From Gemmatimonadota bacterium (lineage in GTDB: Bacteria; Latescibacterota; UBA2968; UBA8231): a stretch of DNA of 14,764 nucleotides. Both the position numbers and the translations under genes were made by a program. The first letter of the stretch is position 1. Every line of letters starts with the position of its first letter. This document shows, piece by piece, positions 1 through 8,022 of this stretch. The notes under the pieces were generated by a model, which did no database searches, had not been told where the DNA came from, and worked only from the letters and a program-made list of their open reading frames with translations. The stretch lies in assembly GCA_002712305.1 (NCBI GenBank), contig PATE01000100.1, forward strand, positions 18,287-33,050, written 5' to 3'.

Positions 1-2424
1 AACGACTTCAAAGTGAGCATCCTGTCCGAGAGTGACGGGATTGCTTCCGAAGGCGAAACACGCTTTGGCACGCATTCCTACGGTTACAGCAACCAGGTAC
101 TCACGCTCAGTGGCCCCGTTGCAGGTAACGACAAGATCCGCGCCTTCGTCGCCAGCCAGCGTCGGGTGCAGGACTACCAGGCAACCTACTGGGACGGCTT
201 CGAGTTCAAGGACCTGATCGATTCGGGTGACCGGGGCGGTCGTGTGCACTGGGGTGACGATGGTGAAGGCCACGCCGTGCCGGACACGGTCAACCTGAGC
301 TTGCAGGATGGCAACATCAAGCACACCGGCGCCGAGGCGATCGACTTCAACGGAACCCTCGTATTCGACCTCGAGCCGGTGAAGTTCCAGGTCACTGGTT
401 TGTATTCGGATGAGTCGCGCGAGTTCAATCCGGCGCCGATTCGCAACATGCTCAACACCGCACGTCTGCCCGAGTCAAACCGCAGCTCGAGTCTGCTGAA
501 TTTCAAGGCGACTCACCTGCTCGATCCGAGCATGTTCTACGAGGTCAGCCTCAGCCTGTACAGCCAGGACCGCGAGATCGCGGACCCAACCTTCGGCAGC
601 AATTGGTGGGTGCAAAACGACAGTTTCGCCGTCGCCAACGCCAACGCGGATTGGGCAGGTGCCTACACCAACAAGAGCACCAACCCGAACCCATACGATC
701 TGAATGGGTTTCCTTTCAATCGACCGGGGACGCCAACCTCAGCGGGCAGTGGCACGGATCGGGCCAGTTCCTACATCAAGGAAGACGATACCTATTGGGG
801 TCTCGGCGCGAGCGTCACCAAGCAGACGGACATCCACGAGATCAAAGCTGGTTTCGACTTCCAGAAGTGGACGACGCGACGCTTCGGTATCACGCTGAAC
901 TCGATTCGTTCCGGTATCGCCAACACGTATCCGCACCTGGATGCGGTGTACGATCGCTACTACGCGGGTCAGATCAGCGAGGGTCAGATTCTCAACGAGC
1001 TGATCGCAGCGGCAGAAGCTGCTCCTGCGGGAACCGGCAATCTGGCTGAATTCGAGGCCTTCCTCCGTAACACGAGCCGGGCCGACTATTTCGGCTACGA
1101 CGTGTTTGGGCGTGAGGACGACGGTTCGGGTCTGGAGGCTCCGCGACATCCGACAATGGGTGCCGCCTACGTCCAGGACAAGATCGAATACAACGATTTG
1201 ATCGTGAATGCAGGTTTGCGGATCGACTACTTCGACGTGGACAGTTGGCGCTTCAAGGATCCAGAGTCGCCGGTACGCAATGCGACAGACTTCACGATTG
1301 ATCTGGTTTCGATGACGAAGACGCGCACCTTCACCGAGATCAGCCCGCGCCTGGGCTTTTCGTTCCCGGTGTCGGATCGCACGGTCTTCCACGTTCAGTA
1401 CGGCCGTTTCTCACAGATGCCGGCACTGCGCAGTTCCCTTACGGGTGGCGCACGATTGGCACTCGAACTCGGTGGTCAGAACTTCATCAGCAATCCGAGT
1501 GCTTTCGACATCGAGCCCATGCGCACGACTCAGTATGAGCTCGGCTTCGAGCAGCAGTTCTCGGATGTCGCCTCCTTCGACATCACCGGTTTCTACCGCG
1601 ATGTGAAGGGTCAGATCCAGATCGCCCGGCAGGACATCGCCTCCACGGCGCAGAATGCGAATGCCTACAACTATTTCCAGAATGGCGACTTCGCAACGAC
1701 CAAGGGTGTCGAGTTTGTCTTCAAACTCCGTCGCACGAATCGTCTGCGTTCCGAGCTCTACTACACCCTGTCTGACGCCCGTGGCACTGGTTCGACCACG
1801 GCTTCAGGCGTTTCAGGCATCGAGAACGATTCGAATTTGCCCACGATCATCTCGCCGCTCGATTTCAACGAGACGCATCGCGGGTCAATGTACTTCGACT
1901 ATCGTTTTGCCGAGAACGATGGTGGCCCGATCTTCAGCGAGTTGGGGGCGAATCTGCTCCTGCGCTTCACCAGCGGCCACAACTTCACCTTCTCGGACGG
2001 ATCGCTGGGACAGACGGGTCCAGAAGACGGTGGCATCCTGAACAGTTCCGACCCGCGCAATCGAAAGCCGCTCGAGTCCGTGAACCGTTCAACGACGCCG
2101 TGGACCTTCCAGGTCGATCTGCGAATCGACAAGGGTTTCAATCTCATGGGACTCGAAGCGAAGGCCTATTCGTATATCGAGAACCTCTTCAACCGTCGCA
2201 ATGTGCTGAATGTCTACCAACGCACGGGCAGTACGACAGACGACGGATTCCTCACCAACCCGAGCCTGAGCAGCGAGATCGTTCAGGCGAGCGGTGGACT
2301 CACGTATCAGCAGCTCTATCAGGCGATCAACCTTGCCAACCGTCAGAGCTACTGGATAAACGAGGGTGGGGATCTGTATGACGAGCCGCGTCAGGTCCGC
2401 TTTGGTATCAGGTTGGGGATCTAA
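1..2424 (+). CDS. TonB-dependent outer-membrane receptor (5' end cut by window)
   Basis: The reading frame is open from base 1 and stops with TAA at 2422-2424, so 807 residues are visible and the N-terminal signal peptide and most or all of the plug domain lie outside the window. The visible part reads as a 22-strand-type beta barrel. It has alternating short amphipathic strands and long polar loops rich in N, D, S and G. Typical receptor phrases include AAYVQDKIEYNDLIVNAGLR (about residues 388-407), a YGRFSQMPAL strand and a closing VRFGIRLGI. In the family such barrels import ligands across the outer membrane using TonB-ExbBD energy; the ligand cannot be read from this sequence. The last residue is Ile, not the usual aromatic residue. 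The next gene begins 48 bases downstream on the same strand, so co-transcription with the sorted protein and PorV-like gene is likely. The in-frame GTG at 13 is not a credible start, because coding extends upstream of it. Confidence 0.88.
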   Translation, partial: NDFKVSILSESDGIASEGETRFGTHSYGYSNQVLTLSGPVAGNDKIRAFVASQRRVQDYQATYWDGFEFKDLIDSGDRGGRVHWGDDGEGHAVPDTVNLSLQDGNIKHTGAEAIDFNGTLVFDLEPVKFQVTGLYSDESREFNPAPIRNMLNTARLPESNRSSSLLNFKATHLLDPSMFYEVSLSLYSQDREIADPTFGSNWWVQNDSFAVANANADWAGAYTNKSTNPNPYDLNGFPFNRPGTPTSAGSGTDRASSYIKEDDTYWGLGASVTKQTDIHEIKAGFDFQKWTTRRFGITLNSIRSGIANTYPHLDAVYDRYYAGQISEGQILNELIAAAEAAPAGTGNLAEFEAFLRNTSRADYFGYDVFGREDDGSGLEAPRHPTMGAAYVQDKIEYNDLIVNAGLRIDYFDVDSWRFKDPESPVRNATDFTIDLVSMTKTRTFTEISPRLGFSFPVSDRTVFHVQYGRFSQMPALRSSLTGGARLALELGGQNFISNPSAFDIEPMRTTQYELGFEQQFSDVASFDITGFYRDVKGQIQIARQDIASTAQNANAYNYFQNGDFATTKGVEFVFKLRRTNRLRSELYYTLSDARGTGSTTASGVSGIENDSNLPTIISPLDFNETHRGSMYFDYRFAENDGGPIFSELGANLLLRFTSGHNFTFSDGSLGQTGPEDGGILNSSDPRNRKPLESVNRSTTPWTFQVDLRIDKGFNLMGLEAKAYSYIENLFNRRNVLNVYQRTGSTTDDGFLTNPSLSSEIVQASGGLTYQQLYQAINLANRQSYWINEGGDLYDEPRQVRFGIRLGI

Positions 2425-2472
2425 GGCATGTCTCGAATACACATCCGTCGATCCAAAACAAGGATGAGCGCA

Positions 2473-5400
2473 ATGAGGAAGACGATTACCGCCCTGGCCG
2501 CTTTTGCGGTTCTGGCTGGCAGCGTCGCTCCCGTCACCGCGCGTGACGACCGTCCGTCGGCTGCCGCCAAAGTGGCGCAGGATTACGCCTTCGGTGAACG
2601 GGCGCTGCTGAACATCAACAACATGTCCCTGTGGTTTAAGCGGGACGGTTGGTCCGCCCGCAACCCACTCAATGACAACTCAGGTGTGACATTTCCACGT
2701 TCCACGGACCAGATCATCTTTCAGGATGGTCTGATCTGGGGTGGTCTCGTACAGGACGGCGATCCGCAGGAATTGCGAGTCGGCGGCCAGACGTATGAGA
2801 TCGGCACCGTACCTGGAGCGATCGTATCCAAGGGGGTCGGTGAGGATCCGAGCGATCCGAGTGTTCGGATCTACCGGATTCGTCGCGACTACGAAACCGC
2901 TGACCTGCGCCTGGATGCGTCCGAGCTGCTTGGCCTCGGTCTGAGTGAGGTCACCGACGCCGACGAAGCCGCCGTTCGGGCTCAGTACGCCAAGGACTGG
3001 CAGGAATGGCCAGCCGCCAAGGGTGCCCCCTTCTACGACAACGACGGGGACGGCGTCTACTCGCCCTCCATTGATGAGCCTGGTGTCGCTAAAGGTGATC
3101 AGGTCGCCTGGTTTGTTATCAACGATCTCGACGTCGGCGCTTCGACCTCGCTGTATGGATCCAAGCCGATCGGCTTGGAAGTTCAGGTTACGCTGTGGGG
3201 ATATGCGCGTACCGATGCCCTCGGGGACGTGATCTTCAAGAAGTATCAGGTAGTCTACGAAGGCACAGCGACGACACCGGACGATGCGGTCATCAACGAT
3301 ATGTATATCGCCCAGTGGTCTGATCCAGATCTGGGCGACTTTGGCGATGACTTCGCCGGTTCCGACGTCGAATTGAGTCTTGGCTATGTCTACAACGGCC
3401 AAGCAGATGACTCGCACTACGTGGGCTTCGGTCTGGCCCCACCGGCCGCAGGATATGACTTCCTGCAGGGACCGATTGTTCCGGTCTATGTGTTGGATGA
3501 AAACGGCGAGATCACAGTGGACGACAACGGCGATCCCGTTCTCGACACGACCAAGGAAGCGATCTGGAATTTCGGTCGTCGTCCGGGCTATGAGAATCTG
3601 CCGATGACGTCCTTCGTGTATTTCGCCGCCGGCAGTGCCATCGGTGATCCCGAACTTGGCGAATACGTCGGGACGGAGGAGTGGTACAACCTGCTTCGGG
3701 GGTTCCAACCGCAGCCTGATATCTCGAATCCGGTTCCTTACACCAACGCCATCACTGGCGCTGACACGAAGTTCACCCTCGACGGTGACCCGACACGTGC
3801 CACGGGTTGGAATGATGGCAATCCTCTTCCCGCTGGTGATCGGCGCATCGTCCTGAACACAGGCCCCTTTACCATGGCCCTCGGTGACACGCAGGAAGTT
3901 GTCGTGGCACTGCTCGGCGCGGTGAGTTCAACGCAGCTGCGCAGCGTGGCTCAGTTGAAATTCACCGACCAGTTCGTGCAGGATGCGTACAACAGCGCCT
4001 TCCAGGTGCCGTCACCGCCTGCTGCACCAGCCGTTCGTCTGGCTGAGTTGGATCAGACCATCGTCCTCGACTGGGGCTGGGATCCTTCTTCGGTGGCCAC
4101 CACCGAGGGCAGTCAATCTGAGGGTTTCGCCTTTGAAGGCTACAATGTGTATCAGTTGCCTTCCGCTGAGGCTACCCTTGCCCAGGGCGTCAAACTAGGA
4201 ACCTTCGATGAGGAGAATGGCGTCACAACCATCCTCGGCATCGATCTCGATGAGACGTCGGGCATCGTGCTCGATGTGCCACAGCAGGTGGGTGCCGACT
4301 TCGGCGTACGCCGGAATCTGCGTCTCAGCACAGACGCTCTTCGCGGTGGCCCGCTCGTCAATGGTCAGGACTACTACTTCGCCGTCACGGCTTACAATCG
4401 GGCGACCGGTGAGGCCGCTGCTGTGACCACGTTGGAGAGTTCACCGCAGTTGCTTATCGGCACGCCGCAGTCGCCGCCGCTTGGTACGCGGTATGGCTCG
4501 GAAGCTGATCAGGTCTTCCCCGCGACGCACACAGCGGGTGCCAGCGATGGCACGGTGACCGCTTCCGTCGTCGACCCGACGCAGACTACCGGTCATGAGT
4601 ATCAGGTGTCCTACGCGACGGATGCCGACGGCAACACGGTGTGGAATCTGCGTGATCAGACGATGGGTAGTGCGCTGCTGAGTGGTCAGACGGACCAGGA
4701 CGGCAATGCCTTCTATATCGGTTCGGACGGGTTCGAGGTTCGCGTTTCCGGTCCACCGGCAGGTATGAAAGACTGGGACGCCGCGGAGCGTTGGTGGACT
4801 TGGGCGGGAGCTGAATGGGGCGCCGAAGGATTCGGCGGCGCCATGACTGGTGACCCGAACAACCAGTGGTTCAACGCGACGACGGTCACTCCCGCCGACC
4901 TGAGGACGGTTGAGGTTCGCTTCACCGCCGTTCATGAGGAAGAGGGTGAGAATCAGTACAAGCCCCTCGACATCAACAACGAGGATGTCTCTTACGCCTA
5001 CCGCTACCTGCGCGGCGCCTCAGGCGACATCCCTGCTCCCGGAGATCTGACCACCTCGGCAGAGGGTTACGACTTCGCTCCGTATGTGATCAATACTGAG
5101 GGGGATGGCTACATCTTTCAGGATCGTGTGCCGATTTGCCTGTCGGCTTGGGATATCGAGAGCGATCCTCCGCGTCGTCTGGAGGTCGGCTTCCTGGAGA
5201 ATCTCCAGCCCGGCGGCCTCGTCAACGGCGCGTACGGTCCGGCCTGGTACAACACCATCTCCAACGTCGCCAGCAGCGGCCCACGCGAGTGGCTGTTCAT
5301 CTTCGACTTGGACTACACCAATCCGAACGAAGGTCAAAACAGCGACATCCTGCTCAACAGCGGGCTCTACACCGAGGCACTGCCGCACATGTGGATCGTC

Positions 5401-5862
5401 TTCTCCGCCCGGCGTCAGGAGGCCTTCTTCCCGCAGGAAGACGCCACCTTCACGCTTATGGCAAATCACGTGAACACGGCGAGCGACGTATTTTCCTTCA
5501 CGATTCCCGGCGCGGAGGTCTCAGATGAGTTGGTGGCCGAGGACCTGAAGAAGATCACCGTCTTCCCGAACCCGTACTACGGGGTGAACGAGGCGGAGAC
5601 GAGCCGGTACAGCAAGTTCGTCACCTTCTCGCATCTGCCACCGGCGACGAAGATTCGCATCTTCGATCTGTCCGGCACACTGGTGCGAGTCCTCGAGAAG
5701 GACGATCCAGATCAGTTCCTTCGTTGGGATCTGAGCAATGACAATGGTCTGCCGGTGGCGAGTGGAATGTTCATCGCTCACATCGACATGCCTGGTATCG
5801 GCAAGTCGAAGATCGTGAAGCTTGCGGTCATCGCCGAGCAGCAGTTCCTCGAGAACTTCTAG
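2473..5862 (+). CDS. Large secreted protein with C-terminal T9SS-type sorting domain
   Basis: I chose ATG 2473 because AAGGA at 2460-2464 sits 8 bases upstream and the product opens with a clean signal peptide (MRKTITALAAFAVLAGSVAP, probable cleavage after VTA, residue 23). ATG 2464 and an upstream GTG at 2428 are alternatives. The protein has 1129 residues. The N-terminal part has a WGG/GGQTYEIGTVPGA region and an aspartate-rich DNDGDG loop at residues 189-194 that looks calcium-binding. Residues about 512-656 look like a fibronectin-III-type fold (EGYNVYQ... YYFAVTAYN). The last ~99 residues, from FPNPYYG at 1031, match the type A sorting domain/FlgD-like Ig pattern: IRIFDLSGTLVRVL, then WDLSNDNGLPVASGMF, then KIVKLAVI. 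In T9SS the domain targets cargo through the outer membrane and is often removed. The body has no enzymatic motif I recognise. I recall similar full-length proteins in uncultured bacterial phyla, without known function. Its place between a TonB receptor and a PorV-like gene supports export to the surface. Confidence 0.85.
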   Translation: MRKTITALAAFAVLAGSVAPVTARDDRPSAAAKVAQDYAFGERALLNINNMSLWFKRDGWSARNPLNDNSGVTFPRSTDQIIFQDGLIWGGLVQDGDPQELRVGGQTYEIGTVPGAIVSKGVGEDPSDPSVRIYRIRRDYETADLRLDASELLGLGLSEVTDADEAAVRAQYAKDWQEWPAAKGAPFYDNDGDGVYSPSIDEPGVAKGDQVAWFVINDLDVGASTSLYGSKPIGLEVQVTLWGYARTDALGDVIFKKYQVVYEGTATTPDDAVINDMYIAQWSDPDLGDFGDDFAGSDVELSLGYVYNGQADDSHYVGFGLAPPAAGYDFLQGPIVPVYVLDENGEITVDDNGDPVLDTTKEAIWNFGRRPGYENLPMTSFVYFAAGSAIGDPELGEYVGTEEWYNLLRGFQPQPDISNPVPYTNAITGADTKFTLDGDPTRATGWNDGNPLPAGDRRIVLNTGPFTMALGDTQEVVVALLGAVSSTQLRSVAQLKFTDQFVQDAYNSAFQVPSPPAAPAVRLAELDQTIVLDWGWDPSSVATTEGSQSEGFAFEGYNVYQLPSAEATLAQGVKLGTFDEENGVTTILGIDLDETSGIVLDVPQQVGADFGVRRNLRLSTDALRGGPLVNGQDYYFAVTAYNRATGEAAAVTTLESSPQLLIGTPQSPPLGTRYGSEADQVFPATHTAGASDGTVTASVVDPTQTTGHEYQVSYATDADGNTVWNLRDQTMGSALLSGQTDQDGNAFYIGSDGFEVRVSGPPAGMKDWDAAERWWTWAGAEWGAEGFGGAMTGDPNNQWFNATTVTPADLRTVEVRFTAVHEEEGENQYKPLDINNEDVSYAYRYLRGASGDIPAPGDLTTSAEGYDFAPYVINTEGDGYIFQDRVPICLSAWDIESDPPRRLEVGFLENLQPGGLVNGAYGPAWYNTISNVASSGPREWLFIFDLDYTNPNEGQNSDILLNSGLYTEALPHMWIVFSARRQEAFFPQEDATFTLMANHVNTASDVFSFTIPGAEVSDELVAEDLKKITVFPNPYYGVNEAETSRYSKFVTFSHLPPATKIRIFDLSGTLVRVLEKDDPDQFLRWDLSNDNGLPVASGMFIAHIDMPGIGKSKIVKLAVIAEQQFLENF
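5563..5859 (+). other. T9SS type A-like C-terminal sorting domain (within the preceding CDS)
   Basis: This subregion codes for residues 1031-1129 of the secreted protein. It begins with the FPNPYYG motif. The hydrophobic strand pattern KIRIFDLSGTLVRVL, the WDLSNDNG turn and the VASGMFIAHI strand follow, and it ends near KIVKLAVI. The order and spacing match the family of C-terminal signals read by the Por secretion system. Unusually, about ten residues (EQQFLENF and neighbours) follow the last canonical strand. Confidence 0.8.
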
Positions 5863-5884
5863 GCCAGCACAGGAGAACAGAAAA

Positions 5885-6922
5885 ATGGCAATTACTCGTA
5901 AGATCGCCACGTTCGTGCTGGCACTGGCGCTGGTCTGCATGGGGACGGTCGACGTCCACGCCGCAGGTCAGAATCGGGCCGGCACTGCGGCCGCCACGGA
6001 GTTGTTGATTCCTGTCGGTGCGCGTGATATGGCTATGGGAGGCGCCTCGGTGGCGACGACCAGTGGCCTGGCAGCTCTACACTGGAACCCCGCGGGTCTG
6101 AGTCGGGGGGGCAGCGATGCAGAGTTGATGGTGTCCACCATGTCGTATCTGGCGGACATTCGCGTCAACTACGTCGCCGCGAGTGCAGATTTCGGCGTCG
6201 GCACCTTTGCCGCTGACATCAAGGCCCTCGATATGGGTGACATCCCGGTAACCACAGAGGGTCAGCCTGATGGAACGGGGGGCGTTTACTCGCCCACCTT
6301 CTTCACTCTCGGTGTGCACTACTCGAAGGATCTGACGGACCGCATCTCCGTGGGCGGTACGACGCACTACATCGTCAATCGGATCGAACGTGTCGATGCG
6401 ACGGCGATGTCTTTCAGTGCCGGTCTGCAGTATGCGAACCTCGGTGGGATCGATGGTCTTGATCTCGGCGTCGCCCTGAAGCACATCGGCCAGCGTGTTG
6501 AGTATGATGGATCAGCACTGCTGAACCGAGGTGAGTTGAATGGCCTGCGGCGTGAGCCCTCCGATTACAAGGTGCAGCCCGCGTCAGCCGACCTGCCGTC
6601 GCTGTTTGAGATCGGACTGGGCTACCGCTACAATCCTGCCGGTCTTGGCGAGGTCAATCTCAACTCCGTCTTTCGCCACAACAACTACGGCTACGATCAG
6701 TTGCGATCTGGTGTCGAGTATGTGGTGAACGACTTCTTTGCTGTCCGGGGTGGGTTCGATTACGCCACCAGCTCGGATGACGATTATCTGTATGGTACGA
6801 GCTTCGGCTTCGGCATCCAGACCGCTGTTGCCGGCCTGGAGGATGTGCGCATCGACTATGCGTACTCCAACGTCGATTTCTTTGACGCTCTGAACACCTT
6901 TACCTTCCAGGTCGGTTTCTGA
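5885..6922 (+). CDS. PorV/PorQ-family outer-membrane protein
   Basis: ATG 5885 is preceded by AGGAGA at 5871-5876 with an 8-base gap, a good ribosome binding site. An upstream in-frame ATG at 5822 overlaps the previous gene and adds a low-complexity serine run, so it was rejected. The 345-residue product has a signal peptide (about residues 1-26, cleavage near VHA). It then shows the PorV/PorQ hallmark: VGARDMAMGGASVAT followed by ALHWNPAGLSRG. It is a predicted FadL-like barrel ending in the outer-membrane-type FTFQVGF. In T9SS, PorV docks folded cargo from the translocon and passes it to the attachment complex. Its position 22 bases after a sorting-domain protein fits a shuttle role for that cargo. 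PorQ-like or other UPF0164-type roles cannot be excluded. No PorK/L/M/N or SprA homolog is in the window. Confidence 0.85.
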   Translation: MAITRKIATFVLALALVCMGTVDVHAAGQNRAGTAAATELLIPVGARDMAMGGASVATTSGLAALHWNPAGLSRGGSDAELMVSTMSYLADIRVNYVAASADFGVGTFAADIKALDMGDIPVTTEGQPDGTGGVYSPTFFTLGVHYSKDLTDRISVGGTTHYIVNRIERVDATAMSFSAGLQYANLGGIDGLDLGVALKHIGQRVEYDGSALLNRGELNGLRREPSDYKVQPASADLPSLFEIGLGYRYNPAGLGEVNLNSVFRHNNYGYDQLRSGVEYVVNDFFAVRGGFDYATSSDDDYLYGTSFGFGIQTAVAGLEDVRIDYAYSNVDFFDALNTFTFQVGF

Positions 6923-6924
6923 CC

Positions 6925-7944
6925 GTGGCTCGGTGGTTTGTTTGGGGGGCCGCTCTCCTGATGGGGGGCGGCCCCCTTTCTTTTTGGTCTTGCCAGAGTC
7001 CGTCACTCCGGGCGGGGAAGCTGTATCTGCAGCAACAGAAGTTTGACCTGGCCATCGAACAACTCGAGCAGGCCGTGGGTGAGGACTCAACCAGTGGGGA
7101 AGCCTACTATCATCTCGGGCGAGCCAACGGCTTGGCCGGGTACTATGTCGAAATGGTCGTCGCCTTCGATCGCTCCCTCGCTTTGAGTGGTCGGTTCGAG
7201 ACCCAGATCAAAGAGGAACGGCTCCACTACTGGACTCGCCTGTACAACGATGGTGTTCGCATCGCCTCGATGAGGCAGCCCCACCTGGAGCAAGCTCGAA
7301 CGAAATTCCGACTCGCCACCAAGATCATCCCCAGCCGATTGCTCGCATGGAAGAATCTTGGCATCACACAGTACAGCCTCGGCGAGATCGACGAGGCGAT
7401 CACCACCTTTGAACATGTCACACTATTCTCCCGAAACGATACGGTGAGCCTGCGAACTCTCGGGACGCTGTATCTGCAGCAGCGACGTGACCAGGACGCA
7501 ATAGAAGTCTTCGAGCGGGCGTTGCTACAGGTCGAGCAATTAGGGACACTCACCAATCTCGCTGTGGCGCATACACGTCTCGGTCATCTCGATGACGCTG
7601 AAAAGACTTATCTGAGAGCGCTCGAGACGAACCAGGATCACTGGCAATCTCACTACAATCTTGGGTCCCTCTATTGGCAACGCGGGCGCCTCAACGACGC
7701 GCGGGAAGCCTTTGAGCGCGCCGTCGAGTTGAACCCCGACGACATCGATGCCCGTCACAATCTGGCTGCTGCCTATTTAGGTCTCAACCTGCTCGATGAG
7801 GCCTTTCCTCTGCTGGAAATGCTCGTACAGGATATGCCCAATAACGCCTCATTGTGGAGAGAACTGGCCCGGGTCTATGATCACCGTGGGATGGTCGAGG
7901 AGGGCCGGATGGCGCACGAGAGAGCGACCGAATTTGGCGAGTGA
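6925..7944 (+). CDS. TPR-repeat protein with possible lipoprotein/signal leader
   Basis: The GTG at 6925 lies two bases after the PorV-like stop codon, which suggests translational coupling; no strong ribosome binding site is visible. The 339-residue product starts with a hydrophobic leader (MARWFVWGAALLMGGGPLSF) and Cys23. The lipobox FWSC is poor, so lipidation is only possible. The rest is a tandem array of about seven or eight tetratricopeptide repeats. Well-formed units include KNLGITQYSLGEIDEAITTF, SHYNLGSLYWQRGRLNDARE with the following AFERAVELNPDD, and ARHNLAAAYLGLNLLDEAF. TPR solenoids bind proteins, and exported ones often act in envelope assembly or secretion. The neighbourhood makes a role with the PorV/sorted-protein unit plausible but unproven. 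The first leader codons overlap a terminator-like hairpin (6945-6985). ATG 6961 is a worse start because it leaves too short a leader. Confidence 0.8.
   Translation: MARWFVWGAALLMGGGPLSFWSCQSPSLRAGKLYLQQQKFDLAIEQLEQAVGEDSTSGEAYYHLGRANGLAGYYVEMVVAFDRSLALSGRFETQIKEERLHYWTRLYNDGVRIASMRQPHLEQARTKFRLATKIIPSRLLAWKNLGITQYSLGEIDEAITTFEHVTLFSRNDTVSLRTLGTLYLQQRRDQDAIEVFERALLQVEQLGTLTNLAVAHTRLGHLDDAEKTYLRALETNQDHWQSHYNLGSLYWQRGRLNDAREAFERAVELNPDDIDARHNLAAAYLGLNLLDEAFPLLEMLVQDMPNNASLWRELARVYDHRGMVEEGRMAHERATEFGE
6945..6985 (+). terminator. Intrinsic terminator-like hairpin inside the TPR leader coding region
   Basis: A perfect 9-bp GC-rich stem (GGGGGCCGC at 6945-6953 pairing with GCGGCCCCC at 6968-6976) has a 14-base loop. 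It is followed directly by TTTCTTTTT at 6977-6985. Stem, spacing and U-rich tail fit a Rho-independent terminator. It starts 23 bases after the PorV-like stop codon, where an operon terminator would be expected, yet it lies in codons 7-21 of the TPR gene. It could end most transcripts after the PorV-like gene, with read-through supplying the TPR gene, or act as an attenuator tied to ribosome movement over the leader codons. Confidence 0.65.
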
Positions 7945-8022
7945 TGTTGCTCACCGATTCATCACCCTGCGCCTCGATCGCAGTCAGCACATAACAGGCC
8001 AGACCCTGACGACTGCGGCGCC

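Noticed and set aside
2680-3708. 342-codon minus-strand open frame inside the secreted protein gene
   Set aside because: It lies wholly opposite a gene with clear signal peptide, domains and ribosome binding site, and the product has no motif of its own.
7944-7994. 16-codon ORF starting on the TPR stop (TGATG) ahead of the YejB-like gene
   Set aside because: Too short, no ribosome binding site of its own and no leader-peptide feature such as codon runs; a chance frame is as likely.
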